Positions 8,250 through 15,802 of a stretch of DNA of 64,000 nt are shown here, in pieces; the first letter of the stretch is position 1; each line of letters begins with the position of its first letter. The DNA lies in the NCBI GenBank assembly GCA_045539515.1, contig JAZQFN010000047.1, positions 26,878 to 90,877 on the forward strand, in the 5' to 3' direction. A model generated the notes under the pieces. That model was not told the DNA's origin, did not search any database, and saw nothing but the letters and a program-made list of their open reading frames with translations. A program made the translations under genes and the position numbers. The DNA comes from RGIG8748 sp045539515. GTDB lineage: Bacteria > Bacillota > Clostridia > UMGS1810.

Positions 8250-8996
8250 ATGAAAGAATACAAGCATATTGAATACTCCGATGTATGTCCCAAGTACAAT
8301 TACCTGGACCTCTACCTGCCCGACGGCGATTGCAAGGTGGTATTTGTGTATATACACGGCGGCGGACTTGTTGTACCCCAGCCTCACAACCTTAAATGCT
8401 ATCCCTTTATTGTGGATCTTTGTGCAAACGGTGTAGGCGTGGCAACAATTGAATACAGAGGCTTCCCTCGCTTCAAATACCCCGACTTTATTGAAGACGG
8501 CGCTGCGGCTGTTGCATGGGTTAAAGAGCATATCAAGGAATACACCGACTGCGACAAAATCTATGTAGGCGGTTCCTCCGCAGGAGGCTACCTCTCCATG
8601 ATGCTGTGCTTTGATAAAAAGTACCTTGGAATATACGGCATGTCCCCTATGGATATTGCAGGCTTTATCCACGATGCAGGTCAGCCTACCGCACACTTTA
8701 ATGTGCTTAAATCCCGGGGTATTGACTCCAGAAGGGTTATTGTTGACGAAACTTCGCCTATGTACCATGTGGGTGTGGACAGCGAATATCCCCCTATGAT
8801 ATTTATAGTTTCCGACAATGATATGGAAAACCGCTTCGAGCAGACAATGCTTATGCGAAGTACCTTAAAACACTTCGGTTACGATGAATCTAAAATATAT
8901 CTGGAAGTGAGAAACGGCACCCATTGCCACTATGTTGGCAAAGATGACGGTGTGTTTTCCGGTATGATAAAAAATTTTATAGAAAAATGCTTGTAA
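8250..8996 (+). CDS. alpha/beta hydrolase, esterase/acetyl-xylan-esterase-like
   Basis: 248 residues from ATG at 8250, with GGAGGA at 8237-8242; earlier in-frame codons lie inside the upstream gene. Oxyanion motif HGGG at 36-39, nucleophile Ser110 in GGSSAGG, acid Asp189 or Asp191 in IVSDNDMEN, and His225/227 near the C-terminus in GTHCHYVG. This is the hormone-sensitive-lipase/BD-FAE layout, typical of small intracellular esterases that remove acetyl or acyl groups from sugars. No signal peptide. Co-transcribed with the SemiSWEET-like protein. The substrate is inferred from context only. Confidence 0.85.
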   Translation: MKEYKHIEYSDVCPKYNYLDLYLPDGDCKVVFVYIHGGGLVVPQPHNLKCYPFIVDLCANGVGVATIEYRGFPRFKYPDFIEDGAAAVAWVKEHIKEYTDCDKIYVGGSSAGGYLSMMLCFDKKYLGIYGMSPMDIAGFIHDAGQPTAHFNVLKSRGIDSRRVIVDETSPMYHVGVDSEYPPMIFIVSDNDMENRFEQTMLMRSTLKHFGYDESKIYLEVRNGTHCHYVGKDDGVFSGMIKNFIEKCL

Positions 8997-9002
8997 TATA
9001 AC

Positions 9003-9030
9003 AAAAACGCACCGCTGGGTGCGTTTTTTA
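9003..9030 (+). terminator. terminator after the esterase
   Basis: 11-bp perfect stem (9003-9013 with 9018-9028), loop of 4, ending in a T tract. The A-rich left arm lets it work in both directions, serving also the converging BNR-repeat gene. Confidence 0.85.
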
Positions 9031-9042
9031 TATGTATCAAAT

Positions 9043-10350
9043 TCAATTCATAATCTTTTTTACTCTTATCTTCTTTACAAAACCTGCCTTATGCATTACT
9101 CCGTCACCCTCGTCATATTTAAGATTGGTGTAGTGCACAAGTATGGTATCTTCAGAAATTATCTCTGCAAAGCTATTACTATAGCTTACAGTATCCTCAT
9201 ACTTACTGTCTATATCATCTCTGCCGAGGGCTCTTTCTTCCTCAAGAGTTTTTCCTATGATACTTACAGAATCACTCCAGGTTTTGCCGTTGTCCTCAGA
9301 TACCTTGAAGTGTACCCCGGGTCTTCCGTATATAAGAACTACTATTCCATCCTCAAGTGCTCTTACCTGCGGAGTTATGCTGCAATCTGCTGCTGAAAAA
9401 GGTTCACACCAGGTATAACCATTGTCATGAGATATAGCAACATAGGTATCACAGAGAGGTCTTTTTTCAATAGCATTTATAGTCATATCCATGCGCATTA
9501 CACATATTAAATCGCCGTTTTCACAAAGTGTAAGAGTGTTCTCGTAGCCGTCACCACTGTAACCATAGGGGGTTTTGTCGGTAGCTGTGGCTATGTCTCC
9601 CCTTTTTTTCCATGTGATGCCTCCGTCGGTTGACTCCATGAGATACACCGCACCGCAATATCTGTCAAGAACATCATGGTGCTGACCTGTGGTGGTGGCA
9701 ACCAAGGTGCCGTCCTCAAGCTCTGTAAAGCAGGCGAGATATGGGTTTTTGAAAAAATATGGTCTGAGATACTGTGCCACGGGAACAAGCTCACCATCCT
9801 CTGCAGGTGCAAAGGCATTGACCAAAATCATTCTTTCGGGGAATTCGACAGTTGCATCTTTTCTTTCTATCTCCTTGCCCTTGGAATTGTAGCGCACAAG
9901 CTCCACTCCCTTGGCATTGTCGGGAATGTCGCCATAGCGATAACCGTAGGCAAGCGCCTCGCCATCGGGATGCATAATCTCTGTGCAATGCTTTGTATTT
10001 TCAATGGGTTTTCTGTTGTCTTTTTCTCTTAGGGTAATTATTGTGCCGTCTTTAAGGGTAAGATAGGGAGAGCCTATGCCAAGGATAGCATTGTAGTCAA
10101 AAAGGCTGTCGCCATCTTCCACATTGTTCCAGGTTTCGCCCTCGTCCTCGGATACAAAATACATATTGGGTGCTTTCTGCATTCCATATAAAAGACACGA
10201 ATCTTCCTCACCGTTGAAACGCACCACAAGTCTTCCGTCAGGGTTTTTCCACATACGGGGTATGCAGTATACACCCCACTTTGATGTGCCTTCATTAACC
10301 GGTGCAGACCACACTAAGTTTGGCTCTGATATTTCAATGCAAACTGCCAT
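9043..10350 (-). CDS. BNR/Asp-box beta-propeller protein, sialidase-superfamily
   Basis: 435 residues, cytoplasmic (no signal). Four Asp-box motifs of the form S-x-D-x-G-x-x-W are visible: SEDEGETW, STDGGITW, SHDNGYTW and SEDNGKTW, spaced along the sequence as in a six-bladed propeller. The family includes sialidases (GH33) but also other glycosidases and non-enzymes. I do not see the clear arginine triad needed to call GH33. Last gene of the leftward sugar-acid operon, 55 nt after the dehydrogenase, so it probably frees or modifies the sugar acid handled by its neighbours. Confidence 0.75.
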   Translation of the reverse strand: MAVCIEISEPNLVWSAPVNEGTSKWGVYCIPRMWKNPDGRLVVRFNGEEDSCLLYGMQKAPNMYFVSEDEGETWNNVEDGDSLFDYNAILGIGSPYLTLKDGTIITLREKDNRKPIENTKHCTEIMHPDGEALAYGYRYGDIPDNAKGVELVRYNSKGKEIERKDATVEFPERMILVNAFAPAEDGELVPVAQYLRPYFFKNPYLACFTELEDGTLVATTTGQHHDVLDRYCGAVYLMESTDGGITWKKRGDIATATDKTPYGYSGDGYENTLTLCENGDLICVMRMDMTINAIEKRPLCDTYVAISHDNGYTWCEPFSAADCSITPQVRALEDGIVVLIYGRPGVHFKVSEDNGKTWSDSVSIIGKTLEEERALGRDDIDSKYEDTVSYSNSFAEIISEDTILVHYTNLKYDEGDGVMHKAGFVKKIRVKKIMN

Positions 10351-10405
10351 AATGTAAATCTCCTATATTCCAAGTATATAAATAATTCTTTTAACAACTT
10401 TCTGA

Positions 10406-11431
10406 TTAATTCTCGATAACCATTTTTATAAAATTTTTGTCGCCGGAGTGATAAATATCCAGCACATTGGAAAACTCGTCCAATTTAAAAGTGTGAGTTA
10501 CCATATCGTGAAGATTAATTCTACCACTTTCCACAAGAGATACAAGCACATCCCATCCTGCACAATATTCTAATATTCCATGCAGACGAAGTTGCTTTAA
10601 CATCATCTTCATAAACGGAAATTCTATTTTGGAATCGGCAGAAGGAATTCCATAGTATAGTACATCGCCTCCGTTTTTACATGCATCAAAACAAAGAAGA
10701 ATACTTTCGGAAGTACCTGCGGCATCCATAACATATTCGCATCCTTTGCCACCGGTAATCTCCATAACTCTAGCCAATACATCTTCGTTTTTGGCATCAA
10801 TTACTACATCTGCGCCAAAGTGTTTTGTATATTCCATACGCTCTTTACCTTTTACAGAAGCAATTACTTTCTTTGCTCCACTGAGTTTTGCTGCCTGTAT
10901 AAAAGCAATGCCTGCAGGTCCACCACCCTGCACAAGAACAGTGCTTCCGGGTTTAACTCCAATTCTTAGCACCGCTCCAAAAGGGCAAGCCACACTTTCC
11001 ATAATCGCCGCATCTCTGAAGGATACGCTTTCGGGCAAATGAACAAGACACTGAGCAGGCACGCGAACATACTCGGCATATCCACCATCATAGGGATTAT
11101 ATCCTATTTCGTTCCTTTCACTACAAAGCTCTTTTCTGCCACTTTTACAGGCAGTGCATCTGCCACAGGAAACAATCGTGTCTATAACCACACGGTCACC
11201 CTTTTCCCAGCCATGAACAGCATTACCCACTTCTTCGATAACACCTGCAATTTCGTGACCGAGAATCGCAGGTGGTTGAGCCAAAGCTACATTTCCGGAA
11301 ATCATGTGTATATCGGTGGCACAAACGCCTACCGCTTTCACCTTAACAACCACATGACCCTCATCTGCCTTGGGCATGGGTCTTTCTTCAATTGTTACGT
11401 GATTTATTTTGTCCCATACTACTGCTTTCAT
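10406..11431 (-). CDS. zinc-dependent medium-chain sugar/alcohol dehydrogenase
   Basis: 341 residues. GroES-like N-domain with catalytic zinc ligands Cys37 and His59-Glu60 (GHE), structural zinc cysteines 89, 92, 95 and 103, and a Rossmann domain with VLVQGGGPAG. This is the sorbitol/threonine/L-idonate dehydrogenase class, oxidising a secondary alcohol with NAD(P). It follows the DapA-type aldolase gene by 12 nt, so it likely acts in the same sugar-acid pathway, e.g. oxidising the sugar acid or reducing the aldolase product. Cofactor preference and substrate are not readable here. Confidence 0.88.
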   Translation of the reverse strand: MKAVVWDKINHVTIEERPMPKADEGHVVVKVKAVGVCATDIHMISGNVALAQPPAILGHEIAGVIEEVGNAVHGWEKGDRVVIDTIVSCGRCTACKSGRKELCSERNEIGYNPYDGGYAEYVRVPAQCLVHLPESVSFRDAAIMESVACPFGAVLRIGVKPGSTVLVQGGGPAGIAFIQAAKLSGAKKVIASVKGKERMEYTKHFGADVVIDAKNEDVLARVMEITGGKGCEYVMDAAGTSESILLCFDACKNGGDVLYYGIPSADSKIEFPFMKMMLKQLRLHGILEYCAGWDVLVSLVESGRINLHDMVTHTFKLDEFSNVLDIYHSGDKNFIKMVIEN

Positions 11432-11443
11432 AACTTATCCGCC

Positions 11444-12328
11444 TTACACATTAATTAATAATTTATCCAGTTCTTCCTTAACCAAAGGACGAATGCTTTC
11501 GATTTTTCCGATATCCGTTATCTGGCAATGCCCCATAGGCAAGCCTCTTTCTTCATACACAAGCTTATATCCGCTTGGGAACATTAAAGAATCTGCAAGT
11601 CTCAGTAGCGACAATGCCTTACGATTGAGTTCCATAGCTTCGGCAATTTTCCCTTGATTAAACAATGCATAAATCTTTGCATTAACTTCAGGAACAATAA
11701 CCGAAAATGCCGTTACAGAGCCTACACAGCCTGCAAGAAGACTTGGCACAAGGCTATCGTCTGTACCGCAAAGCAATGAAAAATCGGGTCTGAATTTTGC
11801 CACAAGGTCTGCCTCATGAGCAATTTGCTTGATGTTCTGCCCGGAATCCTTCATACCTACAATTCGCTTTACTCCGAGAAGTCTTTCAAAGGTTTTGAGT
11901 TCTATGTTATTGGTAAACATTGGTATCTTGTAGAGAACAATATCACAGATATCCTCCATGGCAAGATACTCATAGTACCTTATCAAATCCTCCTGACCCA
12001 TTGTAAAATAGTAGGGTGGACAAACCATAGCCGCTTCGTATCCGAGATTTGCGACATGCTTCATATATTTAACCGTTGTTTGGGGATTGGGGTCGGAAAC
12101 TCCGGCAAGAAGTTTCTTTTTGCCACCAAGATGCTTTGCTGTAAACTCAAGAATTTCCATATTTTCCCTTGGAGAAAGGCTTACGAATTCTCCTGTTGTT
12201 CCGCAGGCAAAAAAACCCGTAACATCCGATTTTAATACAAAATCAAGTTCCTTTTCATAGGCATTGTAATCTACCTTACCCTCCGAGGTAAAAGGCGTAA
12301 GTAAAACACCGTAGGCTCCTTTTATCAT
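11444..12328 (-). CDS. DapA-family (class I) aldolase, keto-deoxy-sugar-acid type
   Basis: 294 residues, full length for the dihydrodipicolinate synthase/N-acetylneuraminate lyase superfamily. GTTGE at 43-47 binds the keto-acid carboxylate, Tyr133 (LYKIP) is the proton relay and Lys160 (GMKDSG) forms the Schiff base. Lysine synthesis is unlikely because the neighbours are a sugar-acid dehydratase and a Zn-dehydrogenase. The context fits a 2-keto-3-deoxy-sugar-acid aldolase giving pyruvate plus an aldehyde. N-acetylneuraminate lyase is an alternative given the BNR protein, but no other sialate genes are present. Confidence 0.85.
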   Translation of the reverse strand: MIKGAYGVLLTPFTSEGKVDYNAYEKELDFVLKSDVTGFFACGTTGEFVSLSPRENMEILEFTAKHLGGKKKLLAGVSDPNPQTTVKYMKHVANLGYEAAMVCPPYYFTMGQEDLIRYYEYLAMEDICDIVLYKIPMFTNNIELKTFERLLGVKRIVGMKDSGQNIKQIAHEADLVAKFRPDFSLLCGTDDSLVPSLLAGCVGSVTAFSVIVPEVNAKIYALFNQGKIAEAMELNRKALSLLRLADSLMFPSGYKLVYEERGLPMGHCQITDIGKIESIRPLVKEELDKLLINV

Positions 12329-12334
12329 AGTAAT

Positions 12335-12973
12335 TTATCCTTTCAGTATGTAATCCGATATTTCCAAGGACAGATTGTCCAATCTTTCAAATCCCTTTTC
12401 GGTAATACGATAATTATTCTCCAGTCTTATACCAAATTCTCCGGGATAGTAGATGCCGGGCTCAATGGCTGCAACAACACCGGAAACAAGTTCATCTTCG
12501 GTGCTTTTTTCAAAGGCGGGTTTTATGTATGCATTTTCCGGACTCAATAAATGACCAGCATGATGAGCAAACGCATAGTCTGTACCTATGACACTTCGCA
12601 TGGAATCATACAACTCTTTGCCTTTTGTTCCCGGGCGAAGTAAGCTCTCCCCTACTTTGATTGCATCCGCTATTTTTTTATAGGCTTGTACCTGTTTGTC
12701 ATTGGGTTCACCAACAAAATATACTCTTGTAATATCCGACCACATTCGTTCTGAATACACTTGTATGTCAAAGAGGATCACATCACCCGTAGCAATCGTT
12801 CTGTCTGTGGGACCTCCTTCTATACAAGCAGACCTAGCTCCGGAAATCAAATCTCCGCGCCAATGAGGACATACCGAAGTAATAACATCTGCAATATCAG
12901 TTTCCTTCATACCTGGAGACACATTACTCTTAATTTCATTATGTATTTTGGCCTGTAATTCCCAGGTGGTCAT
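12335..12973 (-). CDS. M24-family metallopeptidase-like hydrolase
   Basis: 212 residues, only the pita-bread catalytic domain, without the N-terminal creatinase domain. All five metal ligands are present: Asp69, Asp80, His141 (HHAGH), Glu171 (IEPG) and Glu185 (RLENN). The family contains methionine and Xaa-Pro aminopeptidases as well as creatinase and ectoine hydrolase. Its ATG overlaps the stop codon of the dehydratase gene (TAATG), so it is translationally coupled. An operon of sugar-acid enzymes is an odd place for a peptidase, so it may hydrolyse a non-peptide amide or an amino-sugar conjugate; that is inference. Confidence 0.85.
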   Translation of the reverse strand: MTTWELQAKIHNEIKSNVSPGMKETDIADVITSVCPHWRGDLISGARSACIEGGPTDRTIATGDVILFDIQVYSERMWSDITRVYFVGEPNDKQVQAYKKIADAIKVGESLLRPGTKGKELYDSMRSVIGTDYAFAHHAGHLLSPENAYIKPAFEKSTEDELVSGVVAAIEPGIYYPGEFGIRLENNYRITEKGFERLDNLSLEISDYILKG

Positions 12974-14094
12974 TATTTCACCTCATAACGCTTAAGTACT
13001 TCTTCGTCTATCTCTACGCCAAGACCGGGCTTCTGTGGGATATTTACAAATCCCTTATCATCTATGGCAAAATGCTTTTTAACTAGATTTTTGGAAAGAA
13101 CCGTTTCCTGACAGCAATATTCAAGCCACAAAGCGTTGGGAGCTGCCGCAATTACCTGAAGAGATGCACTCATAAGAATTCCTGTTTTAAATGCATGAGG
13201 AATTACCGGAATCTTGTGGAGGTATGCCATATCTATAACCTTTTTGGCAATGGTAATTCCGCCACAACGACTTATATCAGGCTGAATAATATCTATGCCA
13301 CAACCTGCAATAAGCTCGTTGAATTCAAACATCGTACCCACCTGTTCACCGGCAGAGATTCTCATATCTACGCTGTGGGTTAATCTCTTATAAGCTTCAA
13401 GGTCATCGGGAGTAAAGGGTTCTTCTACCCAATAAACATTTTCCTGTTCAAACTCTTTGCAAAGACGGATTGCTGTTTTTACGTCTCTCCACACCATACC
13501 AATATCAATCATAAGCTGAGGGTCATCGCCCATTGCCTTACGGCACATTCTTACTAGTTCAAGGTCTCTCTTATCGCTCTGACCCAAAGCACCCCAACCA
13601 AACTTAATACCTGTGTAACCCTGAGGAAGATATGTATCTGCAATTCGCTTTATTTCATCTTCATTATCGGGCATGAGAACGCTGCAATATGCGGGAATCT
13701 TATCCCTGAAAGCACCGCCGAGAAGCTTATGAACCGGAACGCCAAGCTTCTTACCGAGAATATCCCAGATAGCCATATCTATACCGCTCATGGCATGTAT
13801 GGCAACACTACGTCTTCCATAATAGTTTGCAAGGTTGTACATCTTGTACCAGATTTTTTCCACATCAAAGGGGTCTTCTCCCACTACTATGTCACGAAGA
13901 CCCATACATACCATATGCGATGTATCTGCTTCTACTATTGCCTTTACTACGTAAGGAGAGGAATCTACTTCACCTATACCGGTAATCCCTTCATCTGTCA
14001 TAACTTTGATAACAACTGTATCCTGACTGCCGTCACCTATTATGCTAATTTCTGGCTGCTTAACAATAATTGCCTGTACGTCTGTTATCTTCAT
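12973..14094 (-). CDS. enolase-superfamily (mandelate racemase group) sugar-acid dehydratase
   Basis: 373 residues, normal length. Capping domain at about 1-125, then a modified barrel with Lys164 (KFGWG), metal ligands Asp197, Glu224 and Glu250, and the His300-Asp273 dyad of the mandelate racemase subgroup. Members remove water from aldonic or uronic-derived acids to give 2-keto-3-deoxy acids. Followed by a DapA-type aldolase and a dehydrogenase, it completes a non-phosphorylating sugar-acid route. The exact acid (rhamnonate, galactonate, fuconate, etc.) is not decided by the visible residues. Confidence 0.9.
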   Translation of the reverse strand: MKITDVQAIIVKQPEISIIGDGSQDTVVIKVMTDEGITGIGEVDSSPYVVKAIVEADTSHMVCMGLRDIVVGEDPFDVEKIWYKMYNLANYYGRRSVAIHAMSGIDMAIWDILGKKLGVPVHKLLGGAFRDKIPAYCSVLMPDNEDEIKRIADTYLPQGYTGIKFGWGALGQSDKRDLELVRMCRKAMGDDPQLMIDIGMVWRDVKTAIRLCKEFEQENVYWVEEPFTPDDLEAYKRLTHSVDMRISAGEQVGTMFEFNELIAGCGIDIIQPDISRCGGITIAKKVIDMAYLHKIPVIPHAFKTGILMSASLQVIAAAPNALWLEYCCQETVLSKNLVKKHFAIDDKGFVNIPQKPGLGVEIDEEVLKRYEVK

Positions 14095-14130
14095 TTGAAT
14101 TATCCTCCATTATATGTTATTAAACGAATT

Positions 14131-15642
14131 TTATATTTCATTTATGTTATTTTCAAGTTTAGCATTTACTGCAATATTCTTTGTATCTATAACATTAATT
14201 CCGTTTTTAAGGGTGATATTGTCTGCTTTTATAAGGTCAATGATTCCTTCATCACCGGATATTACGGAATTTACCTTTTCGGCAAATATATCTTCAACTA
14301 TCATATTGCCTATTTTTGCTTCATCGCAAAGTTTAAACAGGTTTCCGCTTGTGGTAGCATCGCCGGAGCGGAACACTTGGATGTTCTTTGCCACAAAATT
14401 ATCTATGTTGTATCTTAATTCAAAAATATTGGTATCATCTGCCTTACTGTCGGTTTCCACCACAAGACCATCTATTACAAAATTCTTTATGGTGGGTCTA
14501 TCGTATTCCGGCTTAAGATCTTCTTTTTCGTACATCTGTGTGCTTGCTCCAAGGTCAGATTCCACGTATTCACCTTCTACAAATTCGGGCACATAGTGGA
14601 AGGGTCTGCCTATATCGAAGACAACATCTTTACGAATGGGATTGCGAAAACGAACATTTTTAAAGGTTACATTTTCAAAATTACCCCCAAGCTGGCAAAA
14701 TGTAAGGGGTGTGTAATGGAATGTTTCCTTAATTTGCCTTAAATCGATATTTTCAAAGCATATATCCCCCACATTTCCAAAATTATTGCCGGGATAGAAA
14801 GGAATTACGCTAAATCCAAAGGTGCGGTATGTACCGGTAACATTTCTTATGGTGATGTGATCCAGTCTGCCGTCCTTTTTGGAAAGAATGCGAATTCCCT
14901 GAAAAGATTCGTCCAAAAATACCCCATCTACAAGCACATCTTCAATGGAGGACTTGCCGTCAAGTTCGTCGGGAGTTATGTTCATGTAATCATCGCCGGA
15001 TTTACCGCGAAGATTTTTCATAATGAGGTGCTTACCGGGTCCAAAAATGTGATAACCGTCCTGATTGGAGGGTTTAACATAATCCACAATTTTGAGCTCA
15101 CAGTTTTCAATGCGAGCATTAATAAAATTGCCAAGGGAAAGAGCATAACCGCGCATATTACGGAAGGTAACATCGTCGCAAAGGAAATTTTCCACGCCGT
15201 AGAATTCAAAAAGGAACACAAAGTGTCTTTCGATTTCCTCTATCCATTCGGGAGGATTGAAGTCATCGGGCCATGGGTAAGTCTTGGTATCCACAAACCA
15301 CGCCTGCTTGGTGCAGTTGTGGTTGAAGGTTCCGCCTTTTATTGTTATATTACGGCTTTTTATGGTGTACAGACTCCAATCGTAGTTGGAAAGAATTGGT
15401 CTGTCGGTATGGTCTTTTAGGAATAATCCGCAATCTTTATTGGGGCATTCTATGGTTGTGTTGGAATGAAGCTTAAGACCACGGACAAGTGCAGCACCGT
15501 CCAGCACAATGTGAAGTCCGCCATCGCCATAAGACGGTGCGGTGTCAAGAATTGCCTGGATTTCGTCTGTAACATCGGTACCGCCACCGGTAAAAACATT
15601 GCTGTCTAAGCTTACAACTTCACTTAAATATATTTTTTTCAT
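14131..15642 (-). CDS. GH28-like parallel beta-helix protein, intracellular
   Basis: 503 residues, no signal peptide. Repeated short strands with Asn/Asp turns ('NITIKGGTFNHNC', 'ARIENCELKIVDY', 'HITIRNVTG') mark a right-handed beta-helix. Around residues 195-225 it has NQDGYHI and SGDDYMNIT, matching the polygalacturonase motifs NTDG and GDD, so the catalytic aspartates are present. The histidine motif of GH28 is not obvious. Probably an exo-acting enzyme on galacturonate- or rhamnose-containing oligosaccharides. First gene of the operon that continues with the dehydratase 36 nt downstream. Confidence 0.75.
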   Translation of the reverse strand: MKKIYLSEVVSLDSNVFTGGGTDVTDEIQAILDTAPSYGDGGLHIVLDGAALVRGLKLHSNTTIECPNKDCGLFLKDHTDRPILSNYDWSLYTIKSRNITIKGGTFNHNCTKQAWFVDTKTYPWPDDFNPPEWIEEIERHFVFLFEFYGVENFLCDDVTFRNMRGYALSLGNFINARIENCELKIVDYVKPSNQDGYHIFGPGKHLIMKNLRGKSGDDYMNITPDELDGKSSIEDVLVDGVFLDESFQGIRILSKKDGRLDHITIRNVTGTYRTFGFSVIPFYPGNNFGNVGDICFENIDLRQIKETFHYTPLTFCQLGGNFENVTFKNVRFRNPIRKDVVFDIGRPFHYVPEFVEGEYVESDLGASTQMYEKEDLKPEYDRPTIKNFVIDGLVVETDSKADDTNIFELRYNIDNFVAKNIQVFRSGDATTSGNLFKLCDEAKIGNMIVEDIFAEKVNSVISGDEGIIDLIKADNITLKNGINVIDTKNIAVNAKLENNINEI

Positions 15643-15678
15643 GTTACTACTTCCTTTTCATTAAATGTTCACTACGAA

Positions 15679-15705
15679 TGTATAACAAAAAATACGCATT
15701 GTCAA
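15679..15705 (-). promoter_or_regulatory. probable promoter of the sugar-acid operon
   Basis: TTGACA (complement of 15700-15705), a short 15-bp spacer, TATACA (complement of 15679-15684) preceded by TGT (extended -10). The short spacer suggests that an activator may be needed. Confidence 0.5.
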
Positions 15706-15707
15706 CT

Positions 15708-15737
15708 AATTGGGGTTGCAAGTATGCAACCCTAATT
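15708..15737 (-). terminator. 13-bp stem-loop abutting the operon -35 box
   Basis: AATT-G-GGGTTGCA (15708-15720) pairs with TGCAACCC-T-AATT (15725-15737) around a 4-nt loop. It follows the stop of the exported protein at 15803 but has no T tract leftward. It lies 2 nt from the -35 of the sugar-acid operon, so it could equally be an operator. Confidence 0.45.
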
Positions 15738-15802
15738 AAGCTGACTGCTATTTACTCAGCAACAAATACCATGATGCACCTACCTAAGAATACATCTACG
15801 TA

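Noticed and set aside
11444..12328. Lysine biosynthesis dapA
   Set aside because: Family fold agrees, but the operon is sugar-acid catabolism and no dap or lys genes adjoin.
14857..15420. 187-residue + strand frame
   Set aside because: Antisense to the GH28-like gene with no start signals; its composition reflects the codon pattern of the opposite strand.
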